This document shows, piece after piece, positions 38,849 to 51,900 of a DNA stretch of 64,000 nt. Both the position numbers and the translations under genes were made by a program. The DNA comes from Lethocerus indicus. Lineage: Eukaryota; Arthropoda; Insecta; Hemiptera; Belostomatidae. The stretch covers positions 4,907,501 through 4,971,500 of the forward strand of contig JACDQD010000102.1 in assembly GCA_019843655.1 (NCBI GenBank). Direction: 5' to 3'. Each line of letters begins with the position of its first letter. The stretch's first letter is position 1. Under the pieces are notes generated by a model. The model was not told where the DNA came from. It saw nothing but the letters and a program-made list of their open reading frames with translations, and searched no databases.

Positions 38849-41800
38849 TGAAAATGTAGGGGTTCGCGAGTGAAAGACTAAGCCAACATACCGGGCGGAC
38901 ATAGTTTCTTTCCGCGTGTAAAAGATTGATCAGCCGGGGAAGGTAAGGTGGCCTCGCGAGGCGGATTTTATTTTTAGGGGCAGACGTAAAGGTATGGTTT
39001 ACGGTGAGATGGGCCTAACCTAACTGGCCTCTATTTTTTTTCCCCGAAGAGGCGCCCCCCTCTCCACTCTTCGGGCCGTGCGTTGTTTGCGCCCCGGTGA
39101 ACTCCGCCTCAGGGGAGATGCTATAATTTCAACAGAATGGGCAAACCGTTCCCGGGTTCCGTTTCCCCACCGCCCAGCTCCATTCCGCCGTTCTATTCTG
39201 CAGACCCGACAGCGTTCGTATACGGGCGCGTACATGTATTATGTTTTACATATATGTATGTGTGTGTGTGTCTGTATAGAAGAAGGAAACACTAGGCGGA
39301 AGTCCAACGTACGGGTGATATTATTTTCCTGATTTTATTCATTCGTATTCAGAATGAACCGCCGAACCACTGCTCCGCCAAAAGTTAAAAGGGACATCCG
39401 TTTGGCTAGCTGCCTAAAAATCCCCCGAGCGTATATGAAATTACTGATATATCGCATATTTCTGTTAAATATCGATAATGACACCCTAAAGTATGTGTGC
39501 GAAGTTGGTCGCAATATAGAATTATGTACTGACTTCAGTAGCAACGTCGGATGGATTGAAATATTACTTCGATTGAAACATTCGACTTATAAACGTGAGG
39601 AGCTCGTAATCTCCCAAAAGATTCATTGGAATTCAATTAGGTAGTTATAATAATAATAAGAGTATTAAATAACATTTTGAAAAAATGTAGAAGCCGTTAT
39701 ACTGGCTCTGCGCAGTTAAAGGTCCATCAGAGATCGACATCCCAGGAACTTAAGTATGGTAACGTCGGAATATTACCAGCGATGTCTACCATCAGGAAGT
39801 GGTGTAATTGTAAAAAATGACACTAGCTATAAAATTAAGAGTATTTGGAGATCTGAAATATTTCTTTAGTTGGAATATGGCGGGAACCCATAACCGGAGG
39901 TGTATATAGTGCAGTTAACGCTAAAAGCTAGTCACGTGGTTGTGATGGCGAACCGGTGAAATGCGGGCGAGGTCCTTTGTTTCGGGACCAGTTCGATCAA
40001 TGTTTATTTTGCCCGCCCTCCCCAAATATTGTCCTTCGGCCCTGTTTTCTTCCCTGTTTGTTTCACAATGAAAGCCTGTTCGGAAACTGTCGATTAACTT
40101 CGGCCATTGGCTGGCTTATCCTGTCTTGCGAAAGAACTTTTATCGCTCTTTTCCCTTTTATAAGCTTATAAAAAAAAGAGAATTCGATACAAATTTATTC
40201 GTGAATCACCCGTATCATGAAAAAACCTGTAACTTCTGTTTATGCGTCATTCGGCGTTTTAGAAAGAATGATAAAAACATTTTAAAAGCTAATATCGACT
40301 GATATGTCAATATACGCAACTTTTAGTTAGTTCGTTGTATAAAGTTGTACTGTACTGTACCCTGTTCAGTGTTAATCATTTTATACGTCATTCATTTAAA
40401 CCGAATTCGAGATGTATGGTTATACCTAAATACCAAAGTGATATAGGATGCAATTAGACATTGCCCTATTACAATTCCTATTTCGACTCATTAAATTTGA
40501 TTCTGTAAATTTGATTATCATACAATAAAATGTTATCGGATCATTTACACATTCGGTGAGAAGGACTTGCCCAGTCAGCAAGAACATCATAACCGGTCTC
40601 TTGGGGGTTTGCTGACGTTTATTAGAATTAACAATAAAGGACGCGGGAGTCGCCAGTAAATTTTTCTGACAAAAACCGCAAGCGTCCTTTTTTTGCTCGT
40701 TGACGAAGGAACTGCTCTTCCCACAGTTTTAGAGCAGAAAAAAACAGCTGACCCATCTTTATTCACACAGGGCGTCGAAGACCAACTTCCTTTTTTTCAT
40801 CAACATATTATACAGGGATGGGCATAAATGTTAATAGTATTTCCTAAGCATAGGAACATGTATTCGAATGATACATATGTGTAAATTTAAACTTGCTTAC
40901 TTCCTCGGGGTTAGACCGATTATGAATGCTTTAGGATTACTGTGGGATCAGGTCCCTTAATCTTTCTTTTATATAGTTACGTGAGTCTCTTTTTTTGGTT
41001 ATTGTACACATCTTGTTTTGCATTGTATGAATTGGAACAACGATGTTTTTTTATATCCTATAAATTTGTTCAAATTTATCAGGACGTTGATAAGTAACAG
41101 TTGTTATTTATCTATCGCCGACAAGAGCAACGTAAGGGAAAAGTGTGAAATGTATTCCAGAAATAGCCTTATTATTCGATAAGTTCTGCTGATCCTGTTT
41201 AAACAATGGCCGGAGTAGCGGTCCCTTTCCCACTTTTCGCGTATCTGAAGGGAGCGCCCTCTACCTTCTATCCAACTCCTTGCCGTTCCCAAAGTCCCTC
41301 GACTACTTCATATAATTCAGCCCTCTACCCGCTTCCTCCACCGACTCCATTCTTCTATTCAATCTCATCGAAAAAAAACCCGAGGGTGATTTCCCAGTAG
41401 ATGAGAATCATTTAAAACACTCTCCTTTTTAATTCCTTCTGTCACAATTTGAATTTTTTCGGCCAACTCCCACCAACCCTCGACAAAAGGTGGATTTAAC
41501 CCTTTGAAGGTGAACTGATTTTTCGTGCGGATTTAATACGATTTCGATTAGAGGAAATATTTCGGCTCAAGGTTTGCCGGTTAAACGATGTATTCATTAG
41601 GTGTTTTTGAAATTTTAACAATGATCGCGGATTTGAACCATACTCGAAGTTGAAAGTTGAATAATCGAAAATTGTTCGAGAATTACATGGATGTGAAATG
41701 GATAAAATCATGAGTGTAAAAAGGCCAATGTGAAGGTTAAAAAAATTACTAAATAAGTGTGCTTGCGAGCACATATATTAATTACCTGTTTAAGATGTTA

Positions 41801-42142
41801 TTCTAAGTTGTGAATGTATTAACAAAGACGGTATTTTTACAATTATCTGCAAATTATAATCGATTACGTGTAGGTCTCTAGCAAATCCAGAACACTCATA
41901 TAGAGACTTCAAAGTCGGTTGGAAGAAAGGAACGAGTGAACAGCAATTTCGTATGTCAAAGTGAACGGTCCCGGCCCACAAGATGACATGGGAGGCTTCT
42001 CGGTTCAAAATGGAAGGCCCCCGTTTTAATTAAAACCGGCTTTGTTCCTTTATATATTGGCGTGGGTCCCAAGAAACTCTCTTAAATCTCTTAGCCTCTT
42101 AAACCGGCCGTGGCGGCGGCGTTAATTCCAGTCGCCGTTTAG

Positions 42143-42178
42143 GGATAACCGCATTCGGACTTTAACGGTCGTCATCAG
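42143..42178 (-). ncRNA. Possible second-type hammerhead relic
   Basis: On the minus strand: CUGAUGA, then CGACCGUUAAAGUCC (stem GAC/GUC), then GAA followed by UGCGGUUAUCC. The order of CUGAUGA, short stem and GAA recalls a hammerhead of Penelope type. The fourth base of GAAA is U, stem II starts with a C-C mismatch, and no closing stem I is seen. It is at best a decayed copy and may be coincidence. Confidence 0.22.
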
Positions 42179-45100
42179 AACAGAAACGTGGAGTGTAGCT
42201 GACGGAGTTCGGGATTGTTTTACCATAACGATTATGTGACTATTAGTAATAGTGCATTTATAAGCAGCCCATTTTGTTACTAAGGAAATACGACTGCGCA
42301 TAGCGAAAACATGAAACCGTTATGGCTTGAGGCCTAATATGCCGGTGGACACTGAATATTGCAAGGGTGATATCCCAAAACGTGATCCCGAGGGTGATCT
42401 GAGTAGACGGTCAGTATGAATAAATATAATTATGGAGTAAATTAATTCGGCGGAAGATTAGTTGCCCTGCGCGCTGACCGAGTTAATACAATTTAATTAC
42501 ACCGTCCGGCAGGAAATTGAGTTAAGAAGTTTTATTGCAGCCGGGTGTCGGTAGTTGATAAGTAACTAGTTTTGCTGCTAACTTATACAGTAGGCAATAC
42601 AATGTGTATCACTCGGGCTGTGGCCTCGGTTTGTCTAAACCAGAACCCCAACCAACTCAATCGTAATTTAAATGGCCCGTTGCTATTAAATTAGGCAAGA
42701 GCCGTTCGTCACCTGTATATAGACAATGGCGATGAAATAGAAGAAATTACCTACAATCACTAATTATAAACTAAACGCGCATGTAGATCCCGTTACTTCC
42801 TAAAGGCTTCTTCCGGAAAAAGGGGCCTTCTCGTATTTGTCAAATACATATATAGCGACCGCACTCAATACCAGTTGGGGGGCTGCCATCTAGGACGGCA
42901 GGTTGTCTGAATTTGGCGCGTCTGGGAATAGCCAATGTTCGGGTTCCGTATAGCTCTTATAATGCAGCTCCTATAACTCTTAGAGATGGCAATAAGAGAG
43001 AAACGTAGAATTGGCGGTTTTTTATGCAAGATAATTTTTAATTCAAATGGAAATTGAAATTTATGATGGGAAATTTCTGATAACTGGAAAATACTATAAT
43101 GTATATTATTTCAAGTTCAATTAGTTTGGACTTTATAAATTTCAAGACATATTTCAATACCGTTTAAATATTTTGTTTGGAATGTTAAAAAACTTACTAT
43201 ATGTGAAGGTATCCCATCTTTTTCCTGGGTATTATTTCGGGTTTTGCTCGAACGAAGTATTGTGCAATGGGTGATGGGTGGAAGGAGGGTCCGACTGATG
43301 GACTGTCCCCGTCCCTCGTAAAAATGGCCATCATTCCGGTTCGGATCGTGTGGCGGCGTACGGCAGAATCCTATCTGGTTTAATGCCCGTTCCAATAAGA
43401 AGGGGGATAACCGTCCGCCGGCTAGTAAAACCCTGCCGGCCAGTAAAACTTGCCACCCAATCCCGCCAAAGAAATTCCAGGGACCGAGTACGCACTTCAA
43501 AATGAAGTAGTCGTCTGCATATACATTTCTTAAACCTTTGATAAATCCTAACAATCCTATAAACCACGCGCTATAACAGACGGCGTATAGCGTTGAGCCT
43601 GTATAAGGTCTGCAATACTGAAGACGTCGGCCTTATAACCAGTATTCTCAAATTGCTATGTACGGCTGTGAAAGCTCGCCCCTGCTGGTAAGAGACTACG
43701 CTGATTTGGGACTTCTTCTCGTGAATGAAAACGAACATGGAGCATTGGAAATATGCTCGGGAGTAGGAGGGAACAGGTAGGAGGGACGATGGTTCAGCGA
43801 GCTGCCTGGCTGTCTGGTAGGGACGAGGCCCCCACAATCGGGCCAGCATTATTCCGAACAATTTCACAGCGAATACCTCGTCGCCCCTCTTCCCCGGCCC
43901 CATATCCCTCTCTGGATTCCCTCCTCCCCTCTCTTTCCAGCTTCCCGATCCCCCAACGTTCGACAACTCTAATAAAACCCGGCAGAAAATAACCGAGCGT
44001 TAACGACACGCCGTATAAATTTTGGGCTCGCCGAGCGTATTGGGCGGAAAAATCGGTTAGAATAGGCGTCGCGTAAATTGAGGTAATTGTCAGAATGGAG
44101 GAATAACACCGACGATAATACCTTCAAAGGATTTTTACGATCTTTTCAAACAACTCGAAGCAAGTCGAGTAATACCAATTAATTAATTTTAAAAAATGCT
44201 CAGAAGTTTTATCGTTGTTTCATCGGAAGAATACAACTCCAAATGAAAACTCCATGTACTCTAAGTATGGCACTGATCCTCGGCTTCGGGATTAATCTTG
44301 CAGTGCAGAATCGTAAGTTTGGGAATCTGCTACGTGACGAGAAGGAAAGGGCAGAACTGATCCCACAGGTTGGAATGAGAAATATCTTCGGACTAATTCA
44401 CCACCAACTTCCAAGCTCTTAAGGCTTTTGGAGAAAAGATTTTTCCCTCGGATTCAAGATTTGGTCCGTCTGAACCAAATGACCGCCCACGGTTTGGCCA
44501 AACCAAGAAAACCGGTACAATAAATTGAGCCACATCTATTGAATATGTAATGCTACTATAATATTGCAAATTTAAAGAAGAGGACAGGATTTACGGCAAT
44601 AGAATTATGTTTCTGACATTTCCACAACATAAGGTTCGTCACTGGTAGATACGGAGATCGGAATTTCTAACATTTAAACGAAAACACACGTTATCTTGCG
44701 TATAAATTTATAACTCTGTTATAAATCATAGGCGTAAAACGAAAAACACGTGTTTCCATTGGAAGGTATTTATTCATACAGATGGAACGATTAATTCTGT
44801 AGTAACAATAGGGAGGGGTACGCGGCAATACGTCAGACTGTCGGGTTTAGTATCGGGCCCCATTATTTAGTATTCGTTTAGTATTCCAACGGCAGAGCCT
44901 GCCCGTTATTCATTTCACCTTTACCGGGCAAGGAATTATTGTTTTAATCCCGGCACCCCGGGGGAGTTTATGTTTTTAGTACTGGTGTTGATATCTGAAG
45001 AGGAGCAAATTAGTTCAGAATTTAATGTGAAGGGCAAAACTTTACAATAGCGATATATTGTCCTATCCTACGAATTATGGAAGTGAAAAAAAATCAGAAT

Positions 45101-45932
45101 TGTAAAACAAATTACCAACCCGGTGCTTAAATTCCTGTAGATGATCTTCAGTTAGTTTTCTCAAAGTGACTATAAAATATTTATATTATATTTAGCTAGA
45201 AGAAGCCCTGATGGGTAGTGGACAATCGGGGGCCATTACTCAAGTTGGCTACGGTGGCCACCAATACGGCCCTTCATTAGTGTCCCTCTAAACGGGGCCT
45301 GGATATTAGGGCCGGCGTCCCTGCCACCTGTTGTCCCCGCCGGAGGATGATCTAGGGCCAGCGCGGCTAATGTCCTCCAGGTCCAAGCACCGTACGCCTC
45401 CTAATCCCTCCTCCTGCCCTCATCCGGGGGCCCAGTGGCATTGATCATAACCACCGCTCGCATAGCTCCGCCTCCACCGCTATTCCCACCCGTCTCCATT
45501 ATACCACCCAGTCTTCTCCAACTGCCTTCCTTGATAATTACACGCGCCCCCACATTATTGCCGTATTATTGCCAATAAACGTCGATGTGATAAAAGGAGG
45601 GGTCATTTAAACGGAAGGGAGGTGAAATTATGTTGATTTCAAGCGCATTCTTAAAAACAATTAACCCGGTGAAGGTACAACAAACGCTTTTATTATTTTA
45701 TCAAGAGGGAAGAAATTTCGGTTTAATATTCGCAGTAATATTCCATTGCGATAAATGGATAAGAGATTTTTATTAATTTAACACACCTGTTAAATTCCTC
45801 CACAGAGGATCGTAAAATGGGTGTATATTAAAATACAATATTTATTTGGGCACTGTGACGACCTGGAATATGATCACACCTTTTCAAAAGTGGCGATATT
45901 AAATTTACAGCATTTTCATCCAGTTGAAAATT
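42179..45932. other. Non-coding stretch
   Basis: No gene or clear repeat is supported. The GC-rich patch at 45.2-45.5 kb has no long protein-like frame. Confidence 0.5.
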
Positions 45933-45970
45933 TAAATGTATAGTACAGTTAATATTGTACTATACATTTA
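45933..45970. repeat. Perfect 15-bp hairpin
   Basis: taaatgtatagtaca (45933-45947), loop gttaatat, then its exact complement at 45956-45970. It lies about 95 bp upstream of the exon-like segment at 46066. Its stem is too short for a typical animal microRNA precursor, and its role is unknown. Confidence 0.9.
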
Positions 45971-46065
45971 TACTGTAACTCCGGAAAGCTCATTGTAATT
46001 CACTACTCTACTATTATTATCCTATCAAATTGAATACTGTAATCCTTACAAGACCTTCATTTCAG

Positions 46066-46143
46066 GTTTCTGGCAGTTCTGTGCTGAAATCTGGCAGAAG
46101 TTTAGTGTCATGGACGAAACGTAAAGAAAGGAATGTCATGAAG
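46066..46143 (+). CDS. Candidate internal exon, 78 nt, phase 0-0
   Basis: This segment is flanked by a good acceptor (accttcatttcag, ending at 46065) and a consensus donor (AAG|GTAAGTG from 46144). Only one frame is open through it, in phase 0 on both sides: VSGSSVLKSGRSLVSWTKRK and then ERNVMK. The 26 codons are basic and serine-rich with no recognised domain. Having both splice sites and an intact frame makes it better than most candidates here, but no partner exon on the plus strand is identifiable. It lies on the opposite strand to the neighbouring candidate gene at 46.6-48.2 kb, so it could belong to another gene or a non-coding transcript. Confidence 0.35.
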
Positions 46144-46605
46144 GTAAGTGACTCCATTGTTCATTTTCATAGCGTCATGTACTATTAATGTTTGTAGGGA
46201 GGGTCTAAAATTAACACTAGGTGCATTCAACTGTTCAAATTTACATTAATATGCAAATTAGAATTATGTTACAGTAATTAAAGAAAATATACAAACATCC
46301 TCATTAAGTTTAATCTATTCATTATGTAATACATCGGTTTTTAAATATGTAACTATTTTTCTCGCTTCCCACTCACTTTGTAACGCATTCATTGTTAGCT
46401 CAGATTGTAATTGTTAATTGGTCAGCAGTATCTATTATTTTTTCAGCTGTAACATGATTACTCTGAATAATTAATTTGGCGGAACAGTAACTGTCAAACT
46501 AAATAATGAATTTCAGAATGTTAGTTTGAAACATAGCGAAAACAGTTTAAGGTAAATGTAGAATTACCCTCCGAATAATATGGCGTTCTTTGGAATGACG
46601 TTGAA

Positions 46606-46871
46606 TTATTCGGATAAATTACTTTGTGAAACTCTAGTGTTTTCCGAGATGTAAGAGTTAGGCGGAATCGCGCTATCGTCGCTCCCACTGCCGTTCACGT
46701 CCAGCCGGCAAACATCGAGGTCCGAGGCAAAAATCCCGAATTTTTCCGGATATATTTTCTGATCCTCCTCGAAATCCCTTACCATGTCCCTCTGTATGAT
46801 GGCCGGCATTACGCTTACGAAAAAATCCGTCACGGACGGCACTTTCTCTTCTATACGAGCGAATCTCTTAC
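46606..46871 (-). CDS. Candidate alternative terminal exon of the 48.2-kb minus-strand gene
   Basis: The acceptor attcatctgtttcag is followed by a phase-1 open frame of 88 codons ending in TAA (46608-46606). Residues begin KRFARIEEKVPSVTDFF and continue to a hydrophilic, acidic and serine-rich end (NGSGSDDSAIPPNSY, then SQSNLSE). The phase fits the donor of the exon at 48190-48097 (split codon G|GT, Gly), giving a protein of about 119 residues. Codon endings are more mixed than in the flanks. The junction cag|gtaagag also resembles a donor, so the site could instead end an upstream exon. No family is recognised. Confidence 0.4.
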
Positions 46872-47229
46872 CTGAAACAGATGAATCCGAATTTTTAGGG
46901 TTTTCCAATACTCGAAATCGACTCAGCATACGGTCTCAAGACAAGAAATTAAACACAATTTGCGGCCCTGATGAATGGGTGGTTCCTGTTCCGGTTGTAG
47001 GTTATAAATTGCCACTAAATACCTTGGAATGCCAGAAATCTATGGATGTTATGTTGTTTCTAAAACTCCTTAACAACGGAATCGAAATTTTAAAGATCCT
47101 AAATTCTCGACTTCTAATTGATCATAAACTTCATTTGTTTAATCATAAAGACGGTAAGAAATAATTTTTGCTAGCTATCGAAATATGAAGGAATTGAGTT
47201 ACTCCGATACCGCCGATGGTACTAGCTCC

Positions 47230-47285
47230 TGCGTAGCTTAAAGGTTAGAATATGCTGGTAGAACGACTGAGGTGTGTTTCAACCG
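47230..47285 (+). mobile_element. Possible tRNA-derived SINE relic
   Basis: An exact A-box match, tagcttaaagg (about 47234), is followed about 40 nt later by a poor B-box-like tgtttcaaccg. This spacing is tRNA-like, but no cloverleaf forms. It lies in the presumed 3' flank of the small minus-strand gene. Confidence 0.25.
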
Positions 47286-47299
47286 CGAATTCGTATTAA

Positions 47300-47478
47300 T
47301 TAAGAATAGAGCTCATGCACCAGATATGATTTCAGGGAATTTTTTATATGTATCACAACAATTTCTCCGCTTTTAAACCCTTTTAGGGCGTCGCGAATCT
47401 TTAATTTCCTTTGCTGGATCTGTTCGATGGGCTGCCGGCGGAAATTATCCGGGCGGAAGACGCCGAGAAAGATTTGGG
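47300..47478 (-). CDS. Candidate terminal exon (first form) of the 48.2-kb minus-strand gene
   Basis: The acceptor ctataattgcag is followed by two bases (CC) that complete the split codon left by the 48190-48097 exon (G|CC, Ala). An open frame then runs 58 codons to TAA at 47302-47300. Its first half is basic and glutamine-rich (QIFLGVFRPDNFRRQPIEQI, then QQRKLKIRDALKGFKSGE) and more C/G-ending than the flanks; the last 20 residues are less convincing. No phase-1 donor occurs before the stop, so this exon would be terminal. The joined protein would be about 90 residues. The opposite strand is also open here, which lowers confidence. Confidence 0.45.
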
Positions 47479-48096
47479 CTGCAATTATAGAGGCAGGTCT
47501 GATCAATATGCAGCCGCCATTATGACCCACTACCGGTACCGGAGTGAATCGTTGCAATCAACCGCCTCGCCGTCGGATCCGACTTATTGGATTTTTAATA
47601 CGGGGCCCGCGCTGCTTTTCTTTTATCGCCGATTTTAAAAGCGCTCCGCGGCCTCTTCAACTGTGCCCTTTAGAAGGCGCCGTGGAAATACCATTCAATA
47701 CCCGACGGAGATTTATCCTGAATATATTAGAGCGTATCAAGCCGGATTTGATTAAATTTGAGAAAGGTCAAGTTTAACTGTTGGGTGCTGTGACTGATCA
47801 ACTGAAGGATTCATCGGAGAAAATATCCTGCACCCACTTTTCAAAAGAGGTTTTCGGAAGATGAGAGAACGGGTCCCACAATATGTATTCATTGAAAATA
47901 TCATCTATTGTTACCTTAATTTATATAGATAATTTTTATTTGAGGATCAGTACATTTTGGTTAACAAATGTTAACTATTTAGTAGCAAATGATACTTCAT
48001 AGCCTTCAAACACATGTATAACAATAAAAAAAATAAAAATAACTATAATAAAAAATAATCGTTTATGCAATATTCTTTCCATAATAATGAACTTAC

Positions 48097-48190
48097 CTTT
48101 TCTTTTTCTCTTGGGTACCGGATGACACGCCTTGAACCCAATTAGAGGACGCGTCGCTCTCGGGAAACAATCGAAGGGTTCAAGGAACAT
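48097..48190 (-). CDS. Candidate first coding exon of a small basic protein
   Basis: The ATG at 48190-48188 is preceded in frame by TGA (48202-48200), and the exon ends with a consensus donor AAAAG|GTAAGT in phase 1. The 31 codons read MFLEPFDCFPRATRPLIGFK and then ACHPVPKRKRK. The final PKRKRK is a classical-type nuclear-localisation-like cluster (residues 26-31). Codon endings are GC-richer than the flanking AT-rich sequence. Two downstream acceptors (47478 and 46871) both restore frame in the same phase. The function is unknown; a nuclear protein is only suggested by the basic run. The first intron would be 618 bp or 1,225 bp long depending on the 3' exon used. Confidence 0.5.
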
Positions 48191-48555
48191 TTTCAATTTT
48201 CAAATTTTACCCTTTTCTGTACAAATTATCCTCTATTATTGTCGAATTTAAACAAAATCGCCAACACAATCCAGAGCACTCTTTAAAATACACATTATTT
48301 TACGCTTTAATAAGACATTTAGGATAATATTAAACGGTACTTATTAAGATCGTATTAGTTACGTCCCTATAATATTACCTGTTATCTGTCGGTAAATCAC
48401 AGAGTTTCGGCCTAACATAATATTGTATCCCCCCAACAGGGCCACATTGATCATCAACATTAACCCAATATTACCTCATGTTCGTACAATATTATTAAAC
48501 GCTACAATGACATATTTTTAGATTTATTAGCATTCATCGAACCATTTCACTTATA

Positions 48556-48927
48556 ATGTCCGAAATTTATTCTAGTAGAATTAAATTTAACAGATATAAC
48601 TCCTTACAACGAAGATGGCTACACGGAAACTCAAAATGTTCAAGTAACTCTAACAAAGCAGTACTGAAGGGATGGTATAGAAATGTAGGGCTTAAACTAA
48701 AAATTCGTTGGAATATCCGCCGCATACAAAGTTTACAATTAAAAGTCCTTCCTACTGTACTTAACGTCAGATACTTGGCTTGTTTCCAAACCATATACAT
48801 GAGTTCCCCGCGTCCAAATAGTCACAGAAGTTGTACAATTCCTGTTGCTAAAGTTCCGTACGATTTTCCCGTCCCGACTCATCCATTCCTTTTGTTTTAT
48901 CCTTCCCTTCTCGTCATCATCCCCTAA
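48556..48927 (+). CDS. Unrecognised ATG-initiated open frame, 123 codons
   Basis: ATG at 48556-48558 opens a 123-codon frame, long for this AT-rich neighbourhood, ending in TAA. The translation is basic in the first two thirds (for example KGWYRNVGLKLKIRWNIRRI) and proline-rich then hydrophobic at the end. No domain or signal peptide is recognised. Codon endings are A/T-rich like the surrounding DNA, so chance is a serious alternative. It lies about 370 bp from, and diverges from, the minus-strand candidate gene. Confidence 0.2.
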   Translation: MSEIYSSRIKFNRYNSLQRRWLHGNSKCSSNSNKAVLKGWYRNVGLKLKIRWNIRRIQSLQLKVLPTVLNVRYLACFQTIYMSSPRPNSHRSCTIPVAKVPYDFPVPTHPFLLFYPSLLVIIP

Positions 48928-51900
48928 ACACCCCCTCAACATCGCCTTCCATGTATATTACGAAGCAGATCAGTGGTTTTCGAGGGCGTGGAATACAGTA
49001 ATTCTTGCGTTTTTCCTTCCACAATCTCCGATTCGATCTTGTTGAGGTATAATGGTTTCCACAGAAACATCCAGTTTACACTGTTCATAATAATATTTGG
49101 AACGCGGTAATAGTGCAGAGAATATAACCCGCCAGAAAAGAACATGACACTAAAAAGAGTCATTATAGATAAATAAATATGAACAATATTATAAAAAATA
49201 AATCAAAATATAAAAAAAAATTAAAAGTAATCAAAAGAGAAGAATTTTAAACTTCTGCTTAAACGGAAGGATCCTATTTATTATTATTAATATCGGCATT
49301 ATGAACAATTGAAGATGTTTACTTTGCTCCGGTCGGTGGGTCTTTAAATATTAAATCCAGAAAATGCGGAATCTCGACCGAGGTTTCGTTTGCCTAAAGT
49401 TGTTTCGTTTAAATGAAACATTTAAGAACGGAACAATAACGGCGGTTTGTATTTAAGTTAGCTCAAAGAGAGCCGGCTTTCGAATTTGTGTTTCGTTAGC
49501 GGCCCCTAACTTGAGTAAGGGCTGAGGACGTGTGCCCTTTTGAGGAATGCCATTACCGTAGTCGGAGACCGTATCCCGAATGTTCAGAGAGAGATGTAAT
49601 CACATAACGGCGCAAATTTTGTGCACTGTGCGGAACGGGAAGATTTTGGCAATATGGATAATTGAAGATACAGATTTGTATGTAATAGACACTGTATATG
49701 GATTGTATAAGTTTGTACATACAGAAAAACTGGAGTAGAATTTACTCCCAATTAATTTTGTATTAATTAATAAGTTGTACTTAAAAATTCTTAGGCAGGT
49801 TTAATAGTCTGGCTATATAAAGAAGTAAGCGAGGTCTGGTAATTCAAGCCCCCAGTTTTGATTCGATCTTTTGAACGACTATCTAAAGATGGATTTAACT
49901 GTCTAAGTTTGCATTCACCAAAATTATCATATAATAATTTGGATTGTTGGACGGACAATGGACGATGGAAAATGTATGCTGCACGGAGAAGCATGAGACA
50001 TAGAGAAGGGACAAGGGCAAGGCGATGTTCAGAACGCGGAATTGAGAACGTTTAAAAACCAGTCATAAAAAACAAAAAGTAGAATATGAGAAAGACTGAA
50101 AGTGAAGGGGGGTGGTTCTCCTGGGGATTCAGAAGCCCCAGAGGTGGAACACTGATTGGATCTCAAAATTCCCTTCGCTAAAGATACAAAGGATACACTC
50201 AAAGACGATACTTCGGGCCAAAATTAATACTTTACAATATATTATTTTTGCGAAATTATTAGGTAATATATTACGAAATATTTTATGTAGTTTCTAATCC
50301 AGTTTTAAAAACTTTAATAGGTCATTTTTATTTATGAAATAAAAATTCAATAAAATTTATCCCATAGATTAGAAATTAATATAAATGCGGCAATACATTT
50401 GATGAAGATTGACAGTGAAATATTCCTCAGTGCTTTCGTTTTCATAAACAAATATATTGTTGTATAATTTATATACATGATCTAACACTAGGGATGGGTG
50501 TTATCTATTATAAGTACATATCAGATTCAAATACTACAAAATATTATGAAATACAGTCCGGTACAGTCTGAGTACCTGCAATGTTGTCAAATTTCATCTC
50601 GGCCGTATAAAAGGAACGTAGGTGAGCGAGAACTTTTCTAATCTTTTTTTGCATGTAACTGGGGAGAACTCCTGTCTGGACTGTCTGTATCTATAATTTT
50701 TCTCTAGACCAAAACTAGATATTTTTTCATTCCCTTGTCAGATTGGCATTAATCAGATGAAAGTTGTGCTCACAGGCATACTAAAGTAATTGTCTGAACT
50801 AAACAACTTGACCAAACCAGAAGGTGGTTATATTTTGATTTTCTATTGAGTGCAATAGGTTTAATTCCGTTTTTACTTCCATCGTATTCCTTATTCCTAT
50901 CAGCATTATCGAACAAGCATTAAGGGGATATTTGTTCCCACAACTGGGGATGAATTCTGAAAAAAATGTTTTTCCGTAGGTCCTAGGAACATGACCTAGA
51001 GCGACTAAGGCTACGATTCTTCCACCCCCGCCAAATTTTTTCAGGGGCGGGTTTTCTCCCACTTCTTAGCCGCACTGTAGCGTCGAGGCGCCCGTGTTAT
51101 CTTGCTCAGAATATTTGGGGGAGGGGCCCTTGAGGGGGTTGAATTGAAGAGACGGCAGCGAATGGTGGACATCTCTCGATAAGATAGCTTAGCAAGAGGG
51201 GCGTACGAGAGGCAGTCGCAAGCTTTGACAATTTATCGCGCCTTAGAACTTTGTCCCGAGCTCGATCTTTGTCTCTATAACCTCTTTTGCCCTCCAACTT
51301 TCCTCGCGGTAATTCCAAGGCCTGTATCAGACCGCGCGGGGCGCCACTCTCGCCAACAGGCTTTATCGCACAACAAAACACCGCGTCACGAGAACTTCAA
51401 TTTTTTGGTTTGGAAAATTGGTATGGAAGGCGTAACCGACCAAGGAGGAAAGTTGCCTTGGAATGGGGTGGATTTATCCTGTTAATATCGTATACAGAAT
51501 GCTGTGAAACATTTGAAATTAACAATTATTATTTGATTAATCATAACGTCAATAGATCTTGTATTTAAGTTCGCAGGAAACGGAGAACTCTGCACAAAAA
51601 TTCAATATATGTTTATAAAATGACGAAAAATTTATAATATTATTTAATGTAGGTCGTTATCTCAGTGCGCGCGAGAGTTGGGAACAGCAATTTTTTTCTA
51701 TCTCCACTATATCAGTTAAACTAAGAAGAACAAAAGAAACAGAACCACTTATACCAAACGATAGTCACTGTAGATCGTCAAACACCAATTAAATAACGAA
51801 TGTTTTATCTGGTTTAGAACAAAACTCATTTTCGCGAAACAAAAAAAAACAGGCAGCAGACAATTGTTTCAATTCACCAGCAATTCACCGGAACATTCTC

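Larger units (their letters stand above)
33533..42140. other. Non-coding stretch with GC islands
   Basis: No exon is supported. GC-rich islands lie at about 33.6-33.9, 36.15-36.5, 37.9-38.1 and 39.0-39.2 kb. A minus-strand frame at 34040-34408 and a plus-strand frame at 38278-38703 are long for AT-rich DNA but unrecognised and without splice support. An acceptor-like cattattttcag at about 35306 is followed by 23 open codons. A (TG)n microtract lies at about 39255-39270. Confidence 0.4.
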
